7,602 nucleotides of DNA from Selenomonadaceae bacterium. GTDB lineage: Bacteria; Bacillota; Negativicutes; Selenomonadales; Selenomonadaceae. A model generated the notes under the pieces. The model did not search any database. It saw only the letters and a program-made list of their open reading frames with translations, and was not told the DNA's origin. The stretch lies in assembly GCA_017484235.1 (NCBI GenBank), contig JAFUTM010000248.1:1-7602 (forward strand), written 5' to 3'. Position numbers and translations under genes: made by a program. This document shows positions 1 through 5,425 of the stretch, one piece after another; positions within the stretch are counted from its first letter, which is position 1, and the number at the start of each line of letters is the position of its first letter.

Positions 1-177
1 AACTTCACCAAGCCATTCATACTCCAGTTTGTAAGCCGCAGGCGTCTTTGATGGTTTGTTATCTCGTTTATCGGAGAGCAGGTGATTGTAGATGAAGCGG
101 ACACAACCGAAAGTTTTGGCAAACATTACCTTTTGCTCAACCGTTGGGTATATCCTGAATTTGTAGGCTTTGTTCAT
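1..177 (-). CDS. tnpB: TnpB (IS605 OrfB) RNA-guided nuclease, N-terminal fragment cut by window edge
   Basis: The minus-strand reading frame stays open from ATG at 177 to the window edge (59 codons). It begins MNKAYKFRIYP, continues with a KTFGCVRFIYN stretch at residues 21-31, and ends in an YEWLGEV stretch. This is the standard N-terminal helix-turn-helix/wedge region of IS605 OrfB (TnpB) proteins. TnpB is an RNA-guided DNA nuclease that uses a guide RNA made from the element's right end and helps retain the transposon. The catalytic RuvC-like residues and zinc ribbon would lie outside the window, so activity is unknown. The start is uncertain: a strong GGAGG (205-201) lies 23 bases upstream of this ATG, which is too far. 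An in-frame GTG (201-199) overlaps that GGAGG and an in-frame GTT (192-190) sits at the ideal distance, so the ancestral start may have been lost. The family call is very secure; the start is not. Confidence 0.9.
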   Translation of the reverse strand, partial: MNKAYKFRIYPTVEQKVMFAKTFGCVRFIYNHLLSDKRDNKPSKTPAAYKLEYEWLGEV

Positions 178-214
178 TTTCTTATCTTTAACGCTGCTCA
201 CCTCCAATGAGTTG

Positions 215-243
215 AGTATATCATATATTTTGCTGCTTATCAA
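215..243 (-). promoter_or_regulatory. Sigma-A-type promoter for tnpB
   Basis: Read on the minus strand, TTGATA (243-238) and TATACT (220-215) are separated by exactly 17 bases. Each hexamer has one mismatch to the vegetative consensus. The predicted transcript would start near 208, just before the GGAGG at 205-201, giving a very short leader. The promoter lies inside the element, so it travels with it. Confidence 0.7.
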
Positions 244-262
244 TAATAGTGGCGCGATTCAT

Positions 263-283
263 CCCACCACTTTTAGACGTGGG
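263..283. repeat. Subterminal hairpin of the insertion element
   Basis: CCCAC (263-267) can pair with GTGGG (279-283), leaving an 11-base loop. In an alternative register CCAC (267-270) pairs with GTGG (279-282) around an 8-base loop, with A266 bulged. GGCG (251-254) and CGCC (292-295) can add an outer stem. Imperfect hairpins close to the tips are the recognition structures for the Y1 transposase TnpA in IS200/IS605 elements. Its position between the tnpB promoter and the presumed tip fits a left-end hairpin. Folding was judged by eye. Confidence 0.6.
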
Positions 284-310
284 TGTTTTCTCGCCCTTTT
301 AGGTTAAATG

Positions 311-841
311 TTACTTCGTGATTCTGCGATAATTCTCATCAAAGTATTTGCCATTGCGAATGTCGTCAGTCATACCTTTATATGGAGCTTCGGCAATAAC
401 GTCGTCGTTGTTTTGACCAGCTTTGCCGATGTAAGTAATCGTTGCAAATTCCGGCACAAGATACTTTGGATAAGTGTCATACTTCAACCGCGACTCTTCC
501 ATAAGCGCGATGTGTTCATTTTGGAAGCAGACGGTAATTTCAGGGTGATCTTTTACCCATTTTGGAAAGAAAATAACTCCATTGACGTGTTTGTCATTGG
601 GCATAAAATCAAGTGCAACATCAGTGCCGGTCGGTTCAGTCCAGGCGACTTTAAAAATTCCGTCTGCAAGTTTAACGATATAAGCTTCCTGGTCTTTAAC
701 CCAGCGGCCTGCGACCATACCGCCGTGTATGCGATAATCAACGGTGTGGTCGTTCTTTGCATACCATTCATATTCCCAGCCGTTATCATAAGTGTAGATG
801 AAATGCGTGCCAAGAAAATCTTCTAACTCTTTGAATTTCAT
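311..841 (-). CDS. padC: Phenolic acid decarboxylase
   Basis: This 176-residue cytosolic enzyme of the PAD family removes the carboxyl group from hydroxycinnamic acids such as p-coumaric and ferulic acid, giving 4-vinyl phenols without a cofactor. The whole protein matches the family: GTHFIYTYDNGWEYEWY at 11-27, YRIHGGMVAGRW at 36-47, WTEPTGTD at 67-74 and IFFPKW further on. By alignment from memory with Bacillus subtilis PadC, the active-site residues Tyr11, Tyr13, Arg41 and Glu64 correspond to Tyr16, Tyr18, Arg46 and Glu69 here, all present. I chose ATG at 841 because GGAG lies 8 bases upstream. The in-frame ATG at 859 would place that GGAG inside the gene and adds six residues the family lacks. 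It lies 33 bases behind sucC with no clear promoter between, so it is probably co-transcribed. No PadR-type regulator is visible. The stop lies three bases from the presumed insertion-element target motif. Confidence 0.95.
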   Translation of the reverse strand: MKFKELEDFLGTHFIYTYDNGWEYEWYAKNDHTVDYRIHGGMVAGRWVKDQEAYIVKLADGIFKVAWTEPTGTDVALDFMPNDKHVNGVIFFPKWVKDHPEITVCFQNEHIALMEESRLKYDTYPKYLVPEFATITYIGKAGQNNDDVIAEAPYKGMTDDIRNGKYFDENYRRITK

Positions 842-874
842 AAATATTGCTCCATTCAATTACTTATAATTAAA

Positions 875-2071
875 TTAACCTTTTGCTTCAGCTTCTTTGA
901 CGAGACGAACTACTTCCTTTGCGCCGTCTTCCATTGTAGGTGCCATAATGACGTTTTTAATTGGTGAATCTTTGAGAATTTGACGGCCGAGCTCAACATT
1001 AGTACCCTCAAGACGAACGACGACCGGCACTGGAATGGACTTGCCGTCTTCGGAAATAATTTTAGCCGCTTCGATGATTCCGTTTGCAACCGCGTCACAG
1101 CGATTGATGCCGCCAAAAATATTGACGAAGATGCCTTTGGACTGCCCACCGTCTAGCATAATCTGGAACGCTTCCGCAATTTTTTCTGGTGAAGAATCGC
1201 CGCCTACATCGAGGAAGTTTGCCGGCTCACCGCCATAATGTTTAAGAATATCAACCGTCGCCATTGCGAGACCAGCACCATTGACCATACAAGCCACGTC
1301 GCCGCCAAGATTGACGTAATTGAGGCCTGCCTTAGATGCGCGGCGTTCTTTTGGATCTTCTTCAGTTTCGTCACGTAGTTCTTCAACGTCTGGGTGACGG
1401 AATAAGGCGCTGTCGTCAAAGTTGAGTTTTGCATCAAGTGCAATTACATCATCGTCCTGCGTCACAACGAGAGGATTAATCTCAGCCAACGAGCAATCTT
1501 TACCGATAAATGCATTGTACAGGCAAGTCATCAATTTAGTGACTTTACGAATTGCTGCAGCAGGAAAGTTCATTGCATAAGCCATACGAGACGCCTGGAA
1601 CGGTGCAAGGCCAATTACAGGATCAATGTATTCTTTGACGATTTTGTCAGGCATTTCAGCCGCGACTTTTTCAATTTCCATACCGCCCTCTTCGGAGCCC
1701 ATCATTACCACACGCGCCGTCTGACGATCAATGACGAAGCTGAGATAATATTCTTTTTTAATGTTGGAGCCTTCCTCAATGAGGAGACGATTAACTTTTT
1801 TGCCTTCCGGTCCGGTCTGGTGAGTAACAAGAGTTTTGCCCAAAATTTCCGTCGCATATTGTCTGACTTCATCTAAATTTTTAGCCAGCTTAACGCCGCC
1901 AGCTTTACCGCGACCGCCAGCGTGAATCTGAGCCTTAACGACGACGACCGGCTTATTGAGTTCTTTGGCAACTTCAACAGCCTCATCAACCGTAAAAGCC
2001 GGCTTGCCATTCGGTACAGCAACTCCATAACTTTTCAAAATTGCCTTACTTTGATATTCGTGGATATTCAC
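875..2071 (-). CDS. sucC: Succinate-CoA ligase (ADP-forming) subunit beta
   Basis: The 398-residue product is the usual length for SucC, the beta subunit of succinyl-CoA synthetase. With SucD it interconverts succinyl-CoA and succinate, coupled to ADP/ATP, in the citric acid cycle or in anaerobic succinate/propionate metabolism. The N-terminal ATP-grasp domain (about 1-240) shows MNIHEYQSK, Lys46, the nucleotide-binding HAGGRGKAGG stretch (50-59), Asn199 in AEINP and Asp213 in LDAK, which are the Mg-binding residues. The C-terminal CoA-ligase domain shows NGAGLAMAT (264-272), a DVGG stretch (288-291) and NIFGGINRCD (317-326). GTG at 2071 is the start: AGGAGGT lies about 7 bases upstream and the protein then begins exactly as the family does. 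Small departures are GGDSS where GGGAT is common and GGINRCD where GGIMRCD is common. Downstream is padC rather than sucD, which is unusual because the two subunits are normally adjacent. The fold and nucleotide-site residues look intact. Confidence 0.96.
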   Translation of the reverse strand: MNIHEYQSKAILKSYGVAVPNGKPAFTVDEAVEVAKELNKPVVVVKAQIHAGGRGKAGGVKLAKNLDEVRQYATEILGKTLVTHQTGPEGKKVNRLLIEEGSNIKKEYYLSFVIDRQTARVVMMGSEEGGMEIEKVAAEMPDKIVKEYIDPVIGLAPFQASRMAYAMNFPAAAIRKVTKLMTCLYNAFIGKDCSLAEINPLVVTQDDDVIALDAKLNFDDSALFRHPDVEELRDETEEDPKERRASKAGLNYVNLGGDVACMVNGAGLAMATVDILKHYGGEPANFLDVGGDSSPEKIAEAFQIMLDGGQSKGIFVNIFGGINRCDAVANGIIEAAKIISEDGKSIPVPVVVRLEGTNVELGRQILKDSPIKNVIMAPTMEDGAKEVVRLVKEAEAKG

Positions 2072-2110
2072 TAAACATACCTCCTAATATATAATAATTA
2101 ACTTTATTTT

Positions 2111-2139
2111 ATGATACAATATTTGATAACAATTGTAAA
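2111..2139 (-). promoter_or_regulatory. Sigma-A-type promoter for sucC-padC
   Basis: On the minus strand, TTTACA (2139-2134) and TATCAT (2116-2111) are separated by exactly 17 bases, each one mismatch from consensus. Transcription would start near 2104, about 33 bases before the GTG start of sucC, leaving room for the AGGAGGT ribosome binding site at about 2085-2079. The ACAATTGT palindrome at 2129-2136 overlaps the -35 box. I could not assign it to a regulator. Confidence 0.6.
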
Positions 2140-2177
2140 TGATTTTTCGTCACAATCAGAAAAGAAATTTAAAATTT

Positions 2178-2206
2178 TTGACATATGCGACTTTTTAATA
2201 TATTAT
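2178..2206 (+). promoter_or_regulatory. Sigma-A-type promoter for trmB-ftsW
   Basis: TTGACA (2178-2183) is a perfect -35 hexamer. It is followed after exactly 17 bases by TATTAT (2201-2206), one mismatch from the -10 consensus, in a very AT-rich setting. The predicted start near 2213 gives a leader of about 33 bases before the TTG codon at 2246, with AAGGA at 2232-2236 as ribosome binding site. It is divergent from the sucC promoter, with the two -35 boxes about 38 bases apart. Confidence 0.75.
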
Positions 2207-2245
2207 ATATAAAAAAACTAAACACTATTATAAGGACGTGACGAC

Positions 2246-2926
2246 TTGCGACTCAGAAAGAAATCAAATATAAACGAAAAAATTATCAAATTTAATGACA
2301 TCATTATAAACGCCGACACTGACATCAATGACGCTAATAAAGGGCACTGGCGAAATCTTTGGGTTAATTCTGTTGATTCTGCCGATTCAGTTTCAAACGC
2401 AGACAGACATTTATTTATTGAGCTTGGAACCGGTAAGGGCGACTTTATAAGTCAGACGGCTGAACTCAATAAAAATATTTATTTTCTCGGTCTGGAAATG
2501 GAATCAACCGTCTTGTATGCGGCTGCTAAAAAAATTCGGGAAAAGGACCTGACTAATGTGCGGCTTCTCATCTTTGACATAAATAATATTGAAGATATTT
2601 TTGATGAGAATGAGGTGGATCGCATTTACATCAACTTCTGCGATCCTTGGCCTAAGAAACGCCACGCTAAACGTCGACTTACACATATTCGATTTTTAGA
2701 TAAGTATAGACGTATTTTAGTGCCTAACGGTGAGATTCACTTTAAAACGGACAATCGCGGCCTGTTTGATTTTTCGCTTGAACAATTTGAGCTGGCTAAT
2801 CTTAACGTCAGCGATATAACTTATGATTTGCACGCTGATAATTTAGCCGGCAATGTGGAAACTGAATACGAGAAAAAATTTAGCAGTCTGGGCGTTCCTA
2901 TTTGCCGCTGCGTCGTAAAATTTTAG
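2246..2926 (+). CDS. trmB: tRNA (guanine46-N7)-methyltransferase
   Basis: The 226-residue product is a class I S-adenosylmethionine methyltransferase of the TrmB family, which methylates N7 of G46 in the variable loop of certain tRNAs. Visible motifs are the SAM-binding loop FIELGTGKGDF (57-67), the acidic GLE at 82-84 that follows strand 2, Asp111, the signature NFCDPWPKKRHAKRR (130-144) with Asp133, KTDNRG (167-172) and the C-terminal TEYEKKF (206-212). Length and motif order match the bacterial family. The residue before the signature Asp is Cys rather than the more common Ser. TTG at 2246 is chosen because AAGGA lies 9 bases upstream and the nearby GTG at 2238 is out of frame. It has its own strong promoter and is the first gene of a series with ftsW. 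The ftsW frame opens directly at the stop codon, so the two are probably translated from one message. Confidence 0.96.
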   Translation: MRLRKKSNINEKIIKFNDIIINADTDINDANKGHWRNLWVNSVDSADSVSNADRHLFIELGTGKGDFISQTAELNKNIYFLGLEMESTVLYAAAKKIREKDLTNVRLLIFDINNIEDIFDENEVDRIYINFCDPWPKKRHAKRRLTHIRFLDKYRRILVPNGEIHFKTDNRGLFDFSLEQFELANLNVSDITYDLHADNLAGNVETEYEKKFSSLGVPICRCVVKF

Positions 2927-2947
2927 ATGATTAATGAGGTGGATAAG

Positions 2948-4201
2948 TTGCCTAAAAAGAAGGCGGATACTAAATCGAATCAAAAAAATCAACCTTCCAA
3001 AAGTGAAGGTAAACGATTTTGGAATAATGATATGGAAGCAATAATTGGCATAATGGTCGTATTGCTGATTTTGGGTACTATTAATGTATTTAGTTCAAGT
3101 TTTATAATTGCCGAAGCGGATTTTGATACGCCATACTTTTTTTTAAAACGACACGTAATTAATATTGTCATAGGAATGGTGGCCTTTGGCTGCTGCTTTA
3201 CATTTGATTATCACGTTTGGCGAAGGTACATACCATTTGTGCTAGGCTTCACGATAATCTGTTTAATACTCGTTCTGCTGATTGGTCCGGCAGTAAACGG
3301 TGCTAAACGCTGGCTGCCGCTCGGCATAACACAATTTCAGCCGGCAGAAATGGCAAAGTTAGTGTCAATATTGCTGACTTCTGCCTATTTAGCTGTACAG
3401 GTTCAGGCAAAACGCACGATAGATATAATAACGCCGCAAATGGGCATCATCTTTCTTATGTTCGCACTGACTGAACAGGAACCGGATATGGGTACCGCTT
3501 GCATAATATTAGGTGTGCCGATTTTTATGATGATAGTTGTCGGTCTTGAGCAGCGTAAACTTTTAACAATGATAGGAATCGTTGTCGTTGGAGCAATAGG
3601 AATGATTCTTCGCCAGCCATATCGTATTGAACGATTAAAAGTTACTTTTGATCCGTGGTCGGATGCTCAAAATATGGGCTATCAAACAGTGCAGTCACTA
3701 TCTGCTATCGGCAGCGGCGAACTGACTGGAATGGGTCTCGGCGTTGGCGTCAGTAAGTATGATTATTTGCCGGAAGCTCATACTGACTTTGCCTTTGCTA
3801 TCTTTTGTCAGGAGAATGGCTGTTTAGGTGCGCTATTTGTATTTATATTATTTGCTGCGCTTGCCGTTTACAGTGCCAGAGTTGCCAATAAAGCTAAAGA
3901 TGTATATGGTCAGATTTTATCTATGGGTATAATGATTCTTGTCGTCGGACAGGCGATTGCAAATTTATTAATGGTTGGCGGAATGTTCCCAGTTGTCGGC
4001 GTGCCTCTGCCGTTTATCAGCTATGGCGGTACATCGCTCATTGTTACTATGGCGGCAATGGGCATTTTGGTTAATATCGGTCGACAGGGCGAAAAGGAAA
4101 TCCAAAAGAAAATCCTTGCCGGTGAAAAGCCGACACCTTTAACCGAAGAGTTTAGTTTAGAATCTCAATATCCACCAAAATCCACTGCTAAGACTAGTTG
4201 A
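2948..4201 (+). CDS. ftsW: FtsW/RodA/SpoVE-family (SEDS) peptidoglycan glycosyltransferase
   Basis: This polytopic inner-membrane protein of the SEDS family polymerises lipid II into glycan strands, working with a class B penicillin-binding protein. Counting from the upstream ATG at 2927, a charged cytoplasmic N-tail (1-36, rich in Lys, Ser, Asn) precedes about ten hydrophobic segments. Family motifs are NGAKRWLPLG (124-133), FQPAEMAKL (137-145), LPEAHTDF (281-288) with the Asp of the essential extracellular loop at 287, and VPLPFISYGGTS (359-370). GGTS and HTDF favour FtsW over RodA, but SpoVE-like or RodA-like roles are not excluded. The start is probably TTG at 2948, giving 417 residues, because GAGGTG (2936-2941) sits at a good distance. 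ATG at 2927 directly abuts the trmB stop but has no ribosome binding site, so its use would need coupling. The loop after HTDF reads CQENG where most FtsW/RodA proteins have a GEELG-like sequence. No penicillin-binding protein gene is adjacent. Confidence 0.92.
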   Translation: MPKKKADTKSNQKNQPSKSEGKRFWNNDMEAIIGIMVVLLILGTINVFSSSFIIAEADFDTPYFFLKRHVINIVIGMVAFGCCFTFDYHVWRRYIPFVLGFTIICLILVLLIGPAVNGAKRWLPLGITQFQPAEMAKLVSILLTSAYLAVQVQAKRTIDIITPQMGIIFLMFALTEQEPDMGTACIILGVPIFMMIVVGLEQRKLLTMIGIVVVGAIGMILRQPYRIERLKVTFDPWSDAQNMGYQTVQSLSAIGSGELTGMGLGVGVSKYDYLPEAHTDFAFAIFCQENGCLGALFVFILFAALAVYSARVANKAKDVYGQILSMGIMILVVGQAIANLLMVGGMFPVVGVPLPFISYGGTSLIVTMAAMGILVNIGRQGEKEIQKKILAGEKPTPLTEEFSLESQYPPKSTAKTS

Positions 4202-4228
4202 TTTATTAAACTAAGGAGCGTGATTATT

Positions 4229-4807
4229 GTGGCAGGTGAAGCTTACAGACTGGATTATGTTAGGCGTTACGAAATCATCGAAGGAGTGAAAGTTATGTCG
4301 CCCAGTCCTACTTGGGAACACGGATTGATTGACAGCAATTTAGTTATGATTTTTAAAAATTATTGTCGCCAATATGATTGTGGTAATGTTTTTGGAGACA
4401 ATATGGATATTCATCTTCCAGACGAAAAGAATATTTTTAAACCAGACGTTAGTGTTTTCCGTGATTTAAATATTTTCAAGCACGGGAAAAATATTCGTGC
4501 TGTACCGGATTTAGTCGTTGAGATTTTGTCTCCGTCAACAGCTAAAAATGACATCGGCATAAAAAAAGACGCCTATGAACGAAATGGCGTCAAAGAATAC
4601 TGGATTGTTAATCACGCTGACAAGACCGTGCAAGTTTATCATCTGATCGATGGTAAATATAAAATTGACCACGTTTATCACGTCTATACGCCAGAAGAAC
4701 TTTCCAATTTAGACGATAATGAACGTGCAGATGTCAGATACACAATTAAAGTATCAATTTTCGACAATTTAATTGTTGATGTCGGTGATATTTTTTATAA
4801 TGTTTAA
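4229..4807 (+). CDS. Uma2-family (DUF820) putative restriction-endonuclease-fold protein
   Basis: The 192-residue product belongs to the Uma2/DUF820 family, whose members have a PD-(D/E)XK nuclease fold and are mostly uncharacterised in vivo. Seen here: YEIIEGVKVMSPSP near the N-terminus, FKPDVSVF (about 70-77) with the first conserved Asp, PDLVVEILSPST (about 93-104) with the catalytic-type Glu, then Asp108, Lys113, and GVKEYWIV (about 120-127). This spacing is typical of the family, so the fold looks intact. GTG at 4229 is preferred: AAGGAG (4213-4218) is 10 bases upstream, while the in-frame GTG at 4220 is only one base from that AAGGAG. It lies 27 bases after ftsW on the same strand and may read through from the trmB promoter, although no functional link to cell-wall synthesis is apparent. 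Such genes are often scattered and horizontally spread. Substrate and biological role are unknown. Its stop abuts the opposing gene's stop. Confidence 0.88.
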   Translation: MAGEAYRLDYVRRYEIIEGVKVMSPSPTWEHGLIDSNLVMIFKNYCRQYDCGNVFGDNMDIHLPDEKNIFKPDVSVFRDLNIFKHGKNIRAVPDLVVEILSPSTAKNDIGIKKDAYERNGVKEYWIVNHADKTVQVYHLIDGKYKIDHVYHVYTPEELSNLDDNERADVRYTIKVSIFDNLIVDVGDIFYNV

Positions 4808-5320
4808 TTATTTCTTCTTCTTTTTAGACTTGGCTTTGGCTTTAGATTTTGAAGACTTTGGCGATTTCATTGCGTTGCTGATTTTGGCTTTAACTTTTTC
4901 CTCCGTCTGCTTCTGTTTGTCAGTCTGCTTTTTATCTCGTTCACGCTTGGCATAATCCATACCAATACTCGCCATCTTGTGTTTGATAGTCATCATTGGG
5001 TGTGAAAATAGCATTTTGCGCTGATTGGAATTCATTATTGTTATAAATTCGTTTGTTGCTTTTTCACCAAAGCACGGCGTCTCACATTTATCACAGATTG
5101 GTTTGTTGATACCATACGGACAGCGACTTATTTTAGTGAAAACCGTACTCAGCAGCGCAGTACATTTTGAACAGAGTTTATCACCTTCAGTGTTGTGATT
5201 GGTACGGCAATATACGCCGAATGTTTTGCGGATATTTTCTTTCTCTTTAGGTATATTATTTTTTAAATCCGGTTCTTTCCTTTTAGGCAGTAAACTTTTA
5301 ACTTTATCTAAAAATCCCAT
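4808..5320 (-). CDS. ygbA: YgbA-family protein ('nitrous oxide-stimulated promoter' family) with lysine-rich tail
   Basis: This 170-residue, presumably cytosolic protein resembles Escherichia coli YgbA across residues 30-116. Shared features are the start of the domain (KENIRKTFGVYC), a CPYGINKPICDKCETPCF stretch (67-84) and a MLFSHPMMTIKHKM stretch (103-116). E. coli YgbA is known as a nitric-oxide/nitrosative-stress-inducible gene; the biochemical function is not established as far as I know. Seven cysteines (38, 50, 53, 67, 76, 79, 83), two pairs in CxxC, could bind a metal or iron-sulfur cluster; this is inference. After about residue 116 a tail unlike E. coli YgbA follows, charged and then almost only Lys/Ser/Ala, ending in five lysines. 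ATG at 5320 has AAGGAG about 6 bases upstream. The gene is divergent from the glycosyltransferase and converges exactly onto the Uma2 gene. The symbol marks family resemblance, not proven orthology. Confidence 0.82.
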   Translation of the reverse strand: MGFLDKVKSLLPKRKEPDLKNNIPKEKENIRKTFGVYCRTNHNTEGDKLCSKCTALLSTVFTKISRCPYGINKPICDKCETPCFGEKATNEFITIMNSNQRKMLFSHPMMTIKHKMASIGMDYAKRERDKKQTDKQKQTEEKVKAKISNAMKSPKSSKSKAKAKSKKKKK

Positions 5321-5354
5321 GATATTCTCCTTATAATTATTAATGGAATAAAAA

Positions 5355-5385
5355 TTACATTATACATTTTAATCGTTAATGTAAA
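5355..5385 (-). promoter_or_regulatory. Candidate promoter and overlapping operator-like inverted repeat upstream of the YgbA-family gene
   Basis: TTACATTA (5355-5362) and TAATGTAA (5377-5384) are perfect 8-base inverted copies separated by 14 bases. On the minus strand a perfect TATAAT (5364-5359) lies in one arm and a TTTACA -35-like box (5385-5380) in the other, with a short 15-base spacer. A protein bound to both arms would cover the promoter. The predicted start near 5352 leaves about 31 bases before the ATG, with AAGGAG in between. Because the region is AT-rich, part of the symmetry could be chance; regulator identity is unknown. Confidence 0.45.
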
Positions 5386-5425
5386 TAAATGCAAGTCGTA
5401 AAATTATAAATAGAAGGTTATTAAT

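Larger units (their letters stand above)
1..303 (-). mobile_element. Left-end portion of an IS200/IS605-family (TnpB-carrying) element
   Basis: This stretch holds the start of a minus-strand TnpB gene, its promoter and an end hairpin, in the order expected at the left end of an IS200/IS605 or IS1341-type element. The outer boundary at about 303 is inferred. On the minus strand, a TTTAA pentamer (308-304) precedes the sequence CCTAAAAGGGCGAG, and the hairpin begins about 20 bases further in. These elements insert next to a short 4-5 base target motif without duplicating it. The rest of the element, including any tnpA, the right end and the guide (omega/re) RNA region, lies beyond the left edge of the window. 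Whether this copy can move cannot be judged. Confidence 0.72.

Noticed and set aside
178..310. Guide (omega/re) RNA of the TnpB element in this window
   Set aside because: That RNA comes from the 3' end of tnpB and the right end of the element, which lie beyond base 1; only the left end is present here.
553..813. Short alternative frames inside padC, sucC, trmB, ftsW and the glycosyltransferase
   Set aside because: All lie wholly within genes with strong family matches and lack supporting start signals or recognisable protein features.
308..826. A 172-codon plus-strand open frame antisense to padC
   Set aside because: It mirrors a gene with complete family motifs and active-site residues, has no ribosome binding site suited to its start, and its product resembles nothing I know. 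It is a shadow frame.
2045..2077. A 10-codon open frame from ATG at 2077 overlapping the sucC start, possible leader peptide
   Set aside because: Its ATG sits one to two bases from the AGGAGG that serves sucC, too close to be used efficiently, and it is out of frame with no sign of attenuation structure.
2117..2160. Possible Rex or CRP/FNR site (TTGTTATC, TCACAA and TGA...TCA fragments) upstream of sucC
   Set aside because: Only single half-sites are present and the spacing between candidate halves does not match the known consensus patterns.
4800..4835. T-rich tract after the Uma2 stop as an intrinsic terminator
   Set aside because: There is no GC-rich stem before the T-run, and the T-rich sequence is explained by the lysine codons of the opposing gene.
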